DNA from: Chromera velia | Taxonomy: Eukaryota > Sar > Chromeraceae | Reading direction: 5' to 3' | Assembly (NCBI GenBank): GCA_018398765.1 | Contig: JAHBMJ010003790.1 | Coordinates: 65,170-86,852, forward strand | Length of the DNA: 21,683 nucleotides | In this document: in pieces, positions 9,978 to 19,482 of the stretch | How positions within the stretch are numbered: position 1 is the stretch's first letter | How the letters are laid out: each line of letters opens with the position of its first letter | Translations under genes and position numbers: made by a program | The notes under the pieces: generated by a model | Databases searched by the model: none | Seen by the model: only the letters and a program-made list of their open reading frames with translations | What the model was told of the DNA's origin: nothing

Positions 9978-11290
9978 TTACAGCAAGTCGTCCAGCAACG
10001 CATTTGCAGAAGCTTCAATTCGCGCTTCTTGCTCAGCTTGTTCCCTTACTGCCTTGTTTAATTTCTTTCTTTGCTTCTTTTTTCCTGCTCGGTGTGTCGG
10101 GCGGTGCCCCCTCATCCGAAATTGCTTGGCTGATGACCCCCCTTCAACACCCCCAGCTCCACGGAGAAATTCATTCTCGGCGTCGTCCTCCTCTTCGTGC
10201 TCGTCTCCCTCCTGCTCCTCTGCCATGCTGGCCGTTTCGTTCTCCGGAGGAGACTGCAATGAAGAGGAAGCGTGAGTAGATTCGGTAGCTCCGGATGACG
10301 CCAAAGCAGTTTCACTTCCTTCCATCAACTCTTTTTCCGCAGCCTCCCTCGCAAGTCTGTTCGCCTTTTGTCTCTGTTTTTTCTTTCCTGCTCTATGGTA
10401 GGGCCGTTTTCCCCTCACTTTCTGTCTTTGTTGTTCCTCCTCTTCCTCTTCTCCACCCCCCTCCTCATTCTGCCCCCCCGCCTGTGAATCCAAACTCCAC
10501 AGGACCTCCTCCTCCTCCTCTTCTTCCTTCTCCTCCAGATTCTCATCAGCTGCGCTGCGTGCGTCATCCCTGGGAAGAGACTGCAACGAAAAAGATGAGG
10601 ACAAGCATACAGTGAGTGAATGCACTTTCTGCAGAAAGAACACCTTGACGTTCTCTTTCTGACACAAAAAAGGAAATTTGAGAAAGGAACCGAATGGAAA
10701 GGAGAGAAGAGAATTGTAGACTGACTGACGGGTTCTGCAGGTTGTGGCTCGGCACGGCTCTGCTGATCCATCAGAGCGATCACACCGCCAGAAGGTGTCC
10801 TGCTTCTTCTTGTGTCTCCAAGTGTCTCTGGAGATTCTTCTACCACTGCGCTCTTCGCTGTGAGATCTAAACGCTTCTCTCTCTCCTGAATCTCCACCTG
10901 TCTCTGCTTGACCTTTTTCTCTCTCTCCTCAACCGCCTTTTCTCTTTCTCTCAGCGTCCCCTCTCTTCTGTCGAGATCCCAAGATCGTCTTTCCAGCTCC
11001 AGCTGTAGTCGTCGCAGACGGTCTTCCTCATCCACCGCTCCCTGCGCCTGTACAGTGATCTGCTGGGGAGGTCGGGTCTTCAAGCTGCCTGCACCTTCAC
11101 TTTGCGCCTCTTGCGGCTGCACGGTAAATGAAGAAAAGAAAGGGATACGAGGGGTGAAAACGGAAATAGAAATGTTGTGCGACCTTGCGAAAAGAATCTA
11201 TCTGGTACAGCAGAGCAAAAACGTTTCAGCCGGATCGACTGTCTCTCTGCAGGTCGACCAACCAACCTCCTGTTGGCCGTCGCGCCTCAT
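9978..11290 (-). CDS. Coiled-coil protein with acidic tracts and a duplicated basic module
   Basis: Exons on the minus strand: 11290-11267 (tentative, 8 codons), 11116-10730, 10580-9978 (stop); joined length about 337 residues, both introns phase 0 (about 150 nt each). I recognise no known family. Residues ~39-98 are a strongly charged Glu/Arg coiled-coil candidate with REKAVEEREKKV-type heptads. Residues ~150-190 hold poly-Glu tracts. A ~30-residue basic module with the core HRAGKKKQR occurs twice, at ~192-221 and ~293-322, each opening RG-x-RP-x-HRAGKKKQR-x-K and followed by an Ala/Glu-rich helix. The two are separated by an acidic, Ser-rich linker. Acidic stretches next to Lys/Arg clusters suggest a nuclear or nucleolar nucleic-acid-associated protein, which is inference. 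The first exon is the weakest part: the second exon begins at a TGCAG acceptor, so some upstream exon is needed, and ATG 11290 with donor GTTGGT fits. Confidence 0.6.
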
Positions 11291-11635
11291 GATGAGATCA
11301 GACTGCTTCGGAGGCGCCTCCTTCAGCCACGAGCTTGTTCAAACTGCAGATAGTCAGAAAGAAACGAGGAGAGAGAGTGCGCGATGCAGGAAAGAGGGAC
11401 AGAATTCGGCCAAAGGATGAGAAACCAATGTTCGTCAGAAATATACAAGAGGACATGTCGAGGAAGCACCAGCCAATATAATGAAGGTGCAGGTGGACAC
11501 ACGAATGCTGACTCGAACACTCAGAATTTCAGGGTTTGCATTTCAGCAGGACATTGTACAGGCAGACTGTACGACTTAATATGTCTTTATTCCTTGTCTC
11601 TTCTTCTTTCTCTTTTGTAACGCATGGACATATAT

Positions 11636-11713
11636 ACATACAGGCATATGGTCCCACACATACGAAGACATACAGGCATATGGTCCCACACATACGAAGA
11701 CATACAGGCGTAT
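11636..11713. repeat. 32-base tandem repeat (2.4 copies)
   Basis: Two identical 32-base units starting ACATACAGGCATATGG occupy 11636-11667 and 11668-11699. A partial third unit (11700-11713) carries one A-to-G change. CA-rich sequence continues to about 11810. Confidence 0.9.
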
Positions 11714-12449
11714 CGACACTCAGAAATACATACCAAAGACACGCAGACACGCCGACACACAGATATCCACGCAGACATGCACACCCACAAACACACCCAT
11801 ACGCGGATACATGAACATGCAGAGCAAAAAATGTGGCACTAGTGAGAACTGTCAGCCGAACATACAGAGAGCGTCTCACGAGGACGGAAAGACTTACATC
11901 GTTCGCTAGCATCGTTAGTGAGTTAGACAGACAGGTAGGCAGCTGTGTTGACAGAAAGACGAAGAAGCACATGCAAAGGAGACAGACAGAATCGCATCTA
12001 TAGGCCGATAGACACTCAGTCAGACACACATGCGCAAGCTTCCTTCACACAGCATTGCGCCATTTTCAATGGTCTCCATCCGAAAAGAAGACTATCTGAA
12101 GGTCCGAAGAGGACCTTGAATTCATCTGCTTCTCTGACCTGTACTCTCGTCCGTGTACGCATGGCTCGCTATAGATTGCATGGGTGCACGCATGTCTCCA
12201 TGAAAGAAATGTGAACATTGAAATCAAACACAGCTTCACAGTGAAAGGGGCTTATGGAGAGCCTGACGAAGTCTATGCGCCCGCGTGGTTTGTTCGTCAG
12301 CCTCACTGTTGTATGTTTACTGTCTTCCGGTATCTATGATCATAGTATGATGCCAGAGTTCTGACACTTGTATATAGTACGTATATAGTACGTGAGTACG
12401 TACTGCATGAGCAGTGTCAGATCGCTATCGTTCATGAAGGTAGACGGAT

Positions 12450-12615
12450 GACCCCCGGGGGCGCCGGCCGCCCCGCGCCGCGGCCATGCATATAATGCAT
12501 ATATTAATATATATGTGCGCGCGGATCGAAAATATATTAATTCGAAAATTCGACGCGCGCGCGCGGGGGGGCCCCCGCGCATGCATGCAGCTCGCAACGC
12601 GCGGCCGGCGGCCCT
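12450..12615. other. Palindrome-dense block of alternating GC and AT segments
   Basis: The block contains CCCCCGGGGG, GGCGCC, ATGCAT (several), ATATTAATAT, long CG alternations (about 12553-12564) and GGGGGCCCCC. GC-only segments alternate abruptly with AT-only segments. Alternating CG/CA runs can adopt Z-DNA and the palindromes could form cruciforms; this is general knowledge, not shown here. It lies about 200-370 bases upstream of the RBR ligase start codon. Confidence 0.6.
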
Positions 12616-12790
12616 GCATATGCGCTGCATGAACGTTGTACGTGACTGCAGCCAATTTGTGTGAGGCAATATTAATAAGGTTTGAAAGAGAACTTGACTA
12701 CAAGTGGCATACGTAGCAGACTCAGCAACAGGCACCAGTTGTTTGTTGTTCCTTTCTGCACTGCTTCTGGGACCCTGACCGCCCTTCAAG

Positions 12791-12816
12791 AAAAAGTTGA
12801 GTTGAGTTGAGTTGAA
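12791..12816 (+). repeat. (GTTGA)n in the 5' leader of the RBR ligase gene
   Basis: Four GTTGA units end just before the ATG at 12820 and probably lie in the 5' untranslated region. Confidence 0.75.
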
Positions 12817-12819
12817 GCG

Positions 12820-15229
12820 ATGGCGATGCGTGAAGTCTCCACCGCGAGTGTTGCCAGTGCTCGTGGTGATGAGATCACCGCGATAGAGAGCATGTTCCCA
12901 GATTGCTTTGACTGGAAGCCGACAGAGGAAGGAGGCGTGGAGTACTCTCTTGAAGTCAATGTCGACCTTCCAGAGGGCATCTCTGTCAGTCTCACCACAG
13001 ACGGCCGGCAGCTGAACTTGCAGCACCTCCCTCCTATCCCTATCCGTCTCTTCTTCACGTTACCCAAAGGATACCCTCATGAGTGTGCGCCCTCGTGGAG
13101 GATCGACTGTGCCTGGCTCAACGAAGACCTGAAGAAACGTCTGCAGACAAAAATGCGTGAGATGTATGAAGAGGAAAGGGCCAATGACAGCCCTATTGTA
13201 TGCATGTTGATTGATTTTTTGGCGCACGAATGCCTGACCTTTCTGGGGCTGCTGGGCGAAGACGACCGCATCTTTCTAGAGATTGAATCCCCCAGTGAGA
13301 GCGGAACAGAGGCCGGCAAGCACCGGGCAGAGGCACTGAAGGACTTTGACGCGAGCACGGAGGCGAAAGAATTCCTTCAGAAGACACACCTGTGCCCCTG
13401 CTGCTTTGATGAAGTCCCAGGTCAGAGGTGCACTCCTGCTGCCTGTTTTCCCACCTGACTGTGTGTTGGTGTCACTGCTTGCTTGCATGCATGGCTGCCC
13501 ATCCATCTCTCACTCCTTCAGTCCGTCTATGTGTCTGTACGTGGAAGGACCGGTAGACCGAGAGACGGATAAACAGACAGGCAGACAAGGCAAACGGAAA
13601 GAGAAGCAGCAGGCTGCAATCTGTACAGCCGACTACATGTGTGGCATGGCCGTTTCTCTCACCTGATATTAATATCGGTCAGACTGACTCTGATTCTCCG
13701 AACGAAAGTCCTGGACTCCACATGCACCTGCCTGTTGTCTGACAGTCTACCTACTGGGCGAAAGAAAGGCTGATTCAGGGAGGCCATATGCACGTTGGAG
13801 TCCCGGCCTATCAGATCATAATTTCCCACAAAACCCACCCCGGGTGTCTGCGTGTGTGCCATGCTGTGCTGTGCCTGAATGCAAGCGACTGAGTCACTGC
13901 GACGTTTGATGTCTTCCCTCTCTCTCCCTCCTTCTCCCTCTCCCTCTCCCTCGCGCCACCCATCCTTTCTTTGTTTTTTGTTGTGCTGCAGGGAAGCAGA
14001 TGGTGCGCCTTCTCCCTGGGTGCATTCACGCTGTCTGTACGGATTGCGCAGTCCCTCTGTGCTCTCTACCGATCCAGGAGGCGAGCCTGAAGTCCCTCCG
14101 CTGTCCTGTCCCGGACTGTCGGAAGGACATTCACCCCAACGTTCTCTCCTCTGTACTCTCTCAGCAGCTGATGGAGAGGTGGTCGGAAATCTCTGTACAA
14201 TTGGCTCTTGACTGCATGGGTGACATCACATACTGCCCCAGATGCCAAGAGCAGTCCCCTCCCATCAACACCCCTGTGGTTGTTGACCTCCCTTCGAAGC
14301 AACCAGAGCCTTCTTCTTCTTCTTCCTCCAGCAGGCCCTCGGTGTCGACAGAGGATCGCACAGCAGCGGAGGAGTTTTTCAATGCTCTTTTCGACAATGA
14401 GGAGACGACAGCGAAAAAAAACCAGCCGGCGCATGCAGACCAACAAATTGTGAGACTCCCCTTTTGCTGGTGCCCTCTCTGTCTGCACCAGTTCTGCGGG
14501 GAGTGCAAAAAAAAGTGGCACGGGGACACCCCCTGTGATGGTGGAATGCCACAAGCCGCAGCAGCAGCAGCAGCAGCACCTGCCAGGAGGGCTCCCGAAC
14601 CTCAGCCTGTTGAAGCACCAGCAGCAGCAGCAGGGGGGCAAGGGGGGCCGAGGGGAAGGGGGGTCCTCCGTGGGAAGGCCGCAACTTCTTTTGATGCGGA
14701 CTCGTTCGACTTCCGATTTCAGTTGGCAAAGCTGGTCAACAAAGTCGGGGGTGATAAACTGATGAAAAGGTGTCCTCGGTGTAAGCAGGGGATCGAGAAG
14801 ATTGTGGGGTGCCACAAGATGACGTGTGTGTGCGGTGCGTATTTCTGCTGGCTGTGTATGAAGGACATCCAGACAGAAAGATACGGACATTTCACGATCC
14901 TCTCCGGTCCTGGAGGGGGCTTTGTGGAGACTTGCCAAACGATATCGATGTGTCTGGACTCACCCGAACTTCGGCAGAAACTGATTGAGAACATGCGTTT
15001 GCTGGTGCAGTCGAACGAGGGAGAGTTATCCTCAGGGTCGAGGGAGACGGACGAGACCCTTCAGAGACTAGAGGGGGAGGTGAAGGCAATCTCAACAGAG
15101 AAGGGAATCATGCAGGTTCACCAAAGGGGGGAAGAAGAGAAGAAGAAGTTTATGAGGAATGCCCACTTTGCTAGTTTAGGTTTAGGTCTACAGTGGATAG
15201 AGGTGCCTGAGGGAATCGATCCGAATTAA
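12820..15229 (+). CDS. RNF14: RWD-RING1-IBR-RING2 (RBR) E3 ubiquitin ligase, RNF14-like
   Basis: Predicted ubiquitin ligase that accepts ubiquitin from an E2 at RING1 and passes it through a RING2 cysteine. Exons 12820-13420 and 13992-15229 are joined by a phase-1 intron (GTCAGA...CTGCAG) and give 612 residues. Residues ~17-147 form an RWD domain (DEITAIESMFPD, LPKGYPHE, AWLNEDL). RING1 spans ~192-243 and is split by the intron: C192/C195, C211, H213, C216/C219, C238/C243. The IBR (~282-382) has CPRC at 282-285 and CWCPLC...FCGEC...WHGDTPC at the end, with a ~70-residue insert carrying a Ser run between them. An Ala/Pro/Gly-rich linker follows. RING2 (~461-489) reads CPRCKQGIEKIVGC then KMTCVCGAYFCWLC; the MTC cysteine (~479) matches the catalytic position of RBR ligases. 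A YGHF motif after RING2 recalls the YKHF motif of RNF14. The tail is charged and helical, ending at TAA 15227-15229, where another zinc-binding segment begins in a different frame. Confidence 0.9.
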
Positions 15230-15479
15230 GTGGAAGTGCCCCGCCAACTGCGGCACCGGGCCCCACGGGTTGCGCCGCGTGCCAGGGAGTCAATCGGTCA
15301 GGTGCACTTTCTGTAAGCGTTCCTTTTGCGGTCTCTGCATGTCTGTGTTCTGGAAGAAGGGAGATGCCTCTGACCACTATTCGAGGTCGGCCTGCCGTCC
15401 TGTCTCTCCTGTCCCGGGGGGGGTCTTCAAAAAGGGGGAGATGGAATTTGAAGAAGAAGCTCAAGACGATTATTCCTGA
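15225..15479 (+). other. Extra IBR-like zinc-binding coding segment, +1 relative to the RBR ligase frame
   Basis: Translated from 15225 this reads IKWKCPANCGTG... and ends at a TGA (15477-15479). Its cysteines follow the C6HC order of an IBR domain: C-x3-C, a ~17-residue gap, C-x2-C (CTFC), C-x2-C (FCGLC), a Trp, then His and Cys (DHYSRSAC). The acidic tail EFEEEAQDDYS follows. The frame has no good ATG of its own before the first cysteines, and it overlaps the ligase stop codon, so it is probably the 3' continuation of the ligase reached by splicing, frameshifting or after correction of an indel. A phase-0 intron 15116-15200 (GTTCAC...GATAG) would join the frames, though its borders are weaker than others in the window. 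Confidence 0.6.
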
Positions 15480-16223
15480 GTTCTCTTTGCACGGTGGTGC
15501 CGATTTTCAATTTCCACAGTCTTTCTGTTTCATTCTGATATGCATGAAAAAAAAAGGATTTCTGGAGATTGGAAGTGACAAGCACTAGGCCGAGCATCCC
15601 CGAGCTATAACAGTTTCAATTTAACAAATAAGGTGGATTGAAAGACTGTCACAACCTGTCATACACTATTGAAATTAAGCCAGCCTGAGACTAGACCTGG
15701 CACCAAGTTGTTGAATTCACTAGTAGTAGTAACTACTACTATAGTAATTAAGCTAAACTAATAAACTATTAACGAACTTTCACGTTATAAAGTAGTTACA
15801 CTGGCAGTAAGTTAAAATAGTCACTAGAATAGTTATGACTATATGTAGATCAACTTGAATAATAAAGCGATAGTTATAGGTTATAAAGAGGGTCCAGTCC
15901 AGGGTCCAGTGGGGTACATTAAACCCAGCATTAAGACCACAATTAAATTTAGAGGCATTTTAGACCATCAACTAGACCATAAAAACTGAAAAAATTGATT
16001 AAAATTAAAATTAGTACGTACTAAGATCGATCTTTGGGTCGATCGGTGTTTTATTAAATTGTTATGCACTGGCATAACTAAAAGCACAATGACCTTTTAA
16101 TCTAGCCTTCAAAGTTTTAATACATGCATAATATCATACGTTACCGATCATTAGAATACATGCATGTTTATCTGTTTTTTTCTTTTTTAAGTCTGGGTTT
16201 TGCTCTACGTCATATATGATATA
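15480..16223. other. Intergenic; AT-rich island
   Basis: 3' flank of the RBR ligase followed by AT-rich sequence (about 15600-16200). It contains a GTAGTAGTAACTACTACTA near-palindrome at about 15721-15740 and a duplicated GGGTCCAGT near 15891-15911. No gene is seen. Confidence 0.5.
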
Positions 16224-16500
16224 GTCAAACAGACAGACTATATCGACTTTTCTTCACTTCACTTTTTCCGACAAACAGACAGACAGACAGACTATATGTT
16301 TCTTCTTCTCCCTTCTTTTCTTCATACAGACAGACAGAGAGACAGACAGACAGACAGACAGACACACAGACAGACAGACAGACAGACAGACAGAGAGAGA
16401 GACAGACAGACTGTATCGTCTTTTCTTCACTTCACTTTTTCCGGATCGCTTCCTTTCAGACAGACAGACAATATCGTCTTTTCTTCACTTCACTTTTTCC

Positions 16501-16539
<39 letters not shown>

Positions 16540-16684
16540 TAGATGGCGAATTCTTTTCTTACAAACAAACAGACAGACAGACGAAAAAAAACGCCAGACA
16601 GACAGCCAGACAGACGGACAGACAGGCAGGCAGATGGACAGGCAGGCAGGCAGGCAGGCAGACAGACAGACAGACGGACCGACC

Positions 16685-16715
<31 letters not shown>

Positions 16716-16745
16716 GGGATGGATGGATGGATGGATGGATGAATG
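16224..16745. repeat. (CAGA)n array interleaved with a pyrimidine minisatellite
   Basis: CAGA/CAGG tetranucleotide runs are interrupted by three near-identical ~33-base units ending CTTCACTTCACTTTTTCCG (16237-16270, 16411-16443, 16469-16501). There is also one copy (16290-16324) of the 35-base module found in intron 3 of the J-domain gene. The array ends in (GGAT)n at about 16716-16740, then (GAGT)n. Long Gln/Thr/Asp/Arg frames here are artefacts. Confidence 0.92.
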
Positions 16746-17548
16746 AGTGAGTGAGTGAGTGAGTGAATGAATGAGTGAAGGCTGAATGGATGGATAGAGA
16801 GACAGTGGCCAGCTGAGTGCGAGAGTCGCAGAGATGAGATGAGAGAGTGTTGCAGGGCTCTTTGATGCCAAGATCATTGACTGTTTGGGCGATTGACTCA
16901 ACAAGAGATCGTGTCAGTTGACTGAGATGGTTTGATTTTGACGCACCCCCCTTGCTGTTTGTGTTCTTTCGAATGAACCTTTAAATGATGAATGAAGCAG
17001 AGCACCTGCGAAGTGGACTGATTCAGAAAAGCTAATTCTCCTGAAAAGGATTTTTACTTCCTTTCCACCCGATCCTCTCGGATCGCCTGCCCCGACGGCG
17101 GAGAGCATTTCATCATTCGGTTGCTTTCTACTGCTTTGATAACCTCTTTCGGATTTCTGAGAGCTAACACGTCGAGTCTCTCATTCATGTTCGTCGAAGC
17201 GAATTCAGAAATTCAATGTTGCCGTCGCACAGTGCTTCAAGCTTCAAGCTAATCAACAAGAGCTGTCAGCTCCAAGTCGATACTGCACATTCTGCCCCCT
17301 GCCGTTTATTGTAACAGTCATTCCGACTGTGTGTCAGCGATTACACGGATTCAGACCGATCGCAATTACATGAAGTCCATCTTTCCGAAAGACTTGGTCC
17401 CTTTCCGTGCACACGCATGCACGTATTGCTCCGTTGCTTCGGTTTTGATAACATTGGCGGGGCATCCCACAGAAACAAGAAAAACCACAATCCTTTCCAG
17501 AGCAGTCTTTGATGTGGAAGTCAAATCAGACAACCGAAGAGAACCCAT
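16746..17548. other. Intergenic, no gene seen
   Basis: GAGT/GAAT repeats continue to about 16790, followed by ordinary mixed-composition sequence. Short frames at 16914-17108 (minus) and 17331-17552 (plus) lack domains, and the latter lacks an ATG at its start. This is the 3' flank of the minus-strand secreted-protein gene. Confidence 0.45.
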
Positions 17549-17926
17549 CTAACTGTTGAGAATTTTCTGGGCACAGCGAATCTTCAGCTGCCGGTACTCT
17601 TCCACCTTTTTCAAAAGATTGTAGGGGTGCTTGTTTGGCCATTGGGACTTATAGAAGTTGTATTTCCTCCTGAACTCTGCAAACTCTGGATTGTACACAC
17701 GCGGGTGTGTAGGGTCCCAGTTCGAGCAGTAGCAGTCTGCAAGCCTCACGGCACTGTAAGGGTTGACGACCATGGGGAGACTCTGGACCCACTCGGCAAC
17801 GATCTCCTCGCAGTCGGCTCGGTCCTCCAGAAATGACCCTTCTTCATGGAGGCCTTGACGAAGGCTGAGAGCAGAGACTCCCACAAAGAGGACAGAAAGA
17901 ACAAAAAGACTCGAAAGAGCTCTCAT
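17549..17926 (-). CDS. Small secreted protein with four cysteines
   Basis: A complete single-exon ORF of 125 residues from ATG 17926 to TAG 17549. Residues 1-20 look like a signal peptide: MRAL, then a hydrophobic Leu/Val/Phe core and a VSA-L cleavage-type site. The mature part has exactly four cysteines (C39, C65, C67, C118), which could form two disulphides. It is rich in aromatic residues, with motifs such as ADCYCSNWDP and PNKHPYNLLKK. The C-terminal half looks helical (EFRRKYNFYK, KKVEEYRQLKIR). I recognise no family. Entry to the secretory pathway is inferred from the N-terminus. The ATG is the first in frame and sits in an A/T-rich context. Coding quality is good compared with surrounding frames. 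Confidence 0.62.
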   Translation of the reverse strand: MRALSSLFVLSVLFVGVSALSLRQGLHEEGSFLEDRADCEEIVAEWVQSLPMVVNPYSAVRLADCYCSNWDPTHPRVYNPEFAEFRRKYNFYKSQWPNKHPYNLLKKVEEYRQLKIRCAQKILNS

Positions 17927-18355
17927 TTACTTTTCAAAAGTTTGCGTCTCTGAAAGGCTACTCTGTCGGATCAGTTTAAACGACTTTGCTCTTCTGCTTC
18001 TCTATGCCTGTCCTTGATCTACAGAAAGAAGCTCATTGGGCACGTTTCAATAAGTATCGCTGAAGAAGAGAGTGCCAGACGTTCCTAGCTACATTCTGAT
18101 TCATTTTGGAGGGTTGGTTCTATATAGAGACGGAACTATATGCATGCATGCATACATGCATGCATGGGCATGCAATGATGATAGGCCGGGCCGGTTTGAA
18201 AAAAAAAAGAAAAAAAAAATATCGATAAAAAAAGTGCGACAGCGCGCAGGAAATGCGCGCAGAAGTGTTCCCAACAAACTACAACAAACTAGCACACATA
18301 TATACACGTTGGGCTCATTTAAAATAAAATGGCCTATTTAAAATGAAGCGGTCTT

Positions 18356-18451
18356 GGATTGAAAAGCAGAATCAGGGGTTTGAACTTATTTAAAATGAGA
18401 CTGTCTGCATGGGATTATCTGGGATTAAAAAGGAGAATCAGCGGTTTGAAC
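18356..18451. repeat. Imperfect 30-base direct repeat, 66-base spacing
   Basis: GGATTGAAAAGCAGAATCAG... at 18356 matches GGATTAAAAAGGAGAATCAG... at 18422 with three mismatches in 30 bases. ATTTAAAAT motifs precede the copies (near 18318, 18336 and 18389). Confidence 0.75.
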
Positions 18452-18773
18452 TGTTGTACCGAACTGATCCATGCATCTGCATTCATCTGGGTATTCATTG
18501 CATAAACCAACCTTTTACCTTTTCTGACCCGCCGCCATCCGCACCGCTACGGCATGCATGCAGTGTCACACGCATCGCTAAGCTAGCTACTGGTAATTAA
18601 TTGACAGCATGTATGCATCCATATTATACGTGCATATACATCTTTCTCTTGTAACAGTTTGTCTGCATACACTATATTGATGGATCAATCAATTAAAAGA
18701 AGACATGGACACAAATCATTCATCAGAGAACAGATTAGTCGGTTGTCAGATTCGGTTCCTTTTCAGTATGCAT

Positions 18774-18793
18774 ATCTAGATCTAGATCTAGAT
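18774..18793. repeat. Perfect 20-base ATCTAG palindrome
   Basis: Repeated ATCTAG units form a self-complementary 20-base core, flanked on both sides by ATGCAT/CATATG sequence. Confidence 0.85.
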
Positions 18794-19482
18794 GCATATG
18801 TTATGAAAAGGTTAATTTATCACTGGGCCACTGGCAGCCTAAAATTTCTCTTTAACCTACTTTAACCACCTCAAATTATTTTATCATGCATTCCTTCAAT
18901 TTATACAGAAAAAAAAAAGATCAAAGTGTTTTTAACTCTTAGTTGAAATGAGTGACAATGTAGCTCGAACGTGCTTCTAGGTCGTATACTTCAATCTTTT
19001 TAATCTTTTTTTTTTTTTTAAATTTATCACTCTTTTAACTATAGACAAACAACTGCCAGTGTTGTTAGAACTGTTATTTAAGTGTTGCATAAGTGTTGCA
19101 GGGAGTGTTACCTAAAAAACATCCATTGTTAATTTAGTGGATAAATAAATAAAAAATTGCAAACTTTTTTTTCCTTTATTTTTTTTTTAGCTAGCGCAGG
19201 GCCTAAACGTGCCTATTTATATACTAGTCTGTCTCTGTTTACAGAGTAGTCTACACTTTTAGATGGTTCACACATTCAAACACTTTGATACATTCTCAAC
19301 TTCGTAGAGTAAATCGTTAATGTTGCATGATTGTTTACGGTTATCAACAAATTTCAAAAGTATTCAAAAGTTTTAGTTGAACAGTTTCAGTACACTCACG
19401 CATGCCCACTGTTTTTTACGCTTTTCTTGTTTCATTTCTGAGTCTTTTTATCCCATAATTTTGCTTACACACACCTGTCTAA

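Larger units (their letters stand above)
11291..12819. promoter_or_regulatory. Divergent intergenic region with tandem repeats and palindromic GC/AT block
   Basis: This separates the minus-strand coiled-coil gene from the plus-strand RBR ligase and should hold both promoters. It contains a 32-base tandem repeat (11636-11713), a purine/pyrimidine-alternating palindromic block (about 12450-12615) and a GTTGA repeat just upstream of the ligase ATG. Frames such as 11529-12029 and 12340-13026 on the minus strand are repeat-driven or antisense shadows and are not called. Confidence 0.4.
17927..19482. other. AT-rich intergenic region with short duplications and palindromes
   Basis: No gene is seen. 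It contains an ATGCATGC palindromic cluster (about 18138-18173), A-rich tracts near 18198-18233, an imperfect ~30-base duplication (18356-18385 and 18422-18451), an ATCTAG palindrome (18774-18793) and several T runs (for example about 19007-19019 and 19167-19189). Short frames here have no ATG-to-stop product of interest. Confidence 0.5.

Noticed and set aside
12340-13026. Minus-strand frame of 228 codons
   Set aside because: Antisense to the first exon of the RBR ligase and to the palindromic block; composition is not protein-like.
14066-14938. Minus-strand frame of 290 codons
   Set aside because: Antisense shadow of the RBR ligase second exon, which has clear RING/IBR motifs on the plus strand.
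16200-16904. Possible CRISPR-like array (repeat units separated by spacers)
   Set aside because: The 'spacers' are CAGA microsatellite, the units are irregularly spaced, and the DNA is eukaryotic.
17331-17552. Plus-strand frame of 73 codons
   Set aside because: Starts with GTG, has no recognisable domain, and its end overlaps the end of the better-supported secreted-protein gene.
18421-18470. Possible tRNA T-arm (GGTTTGAAC)
   Set aside because: No matching acceptor, D or anticodon stems around it; the string is part of a 30-base direct repeat.
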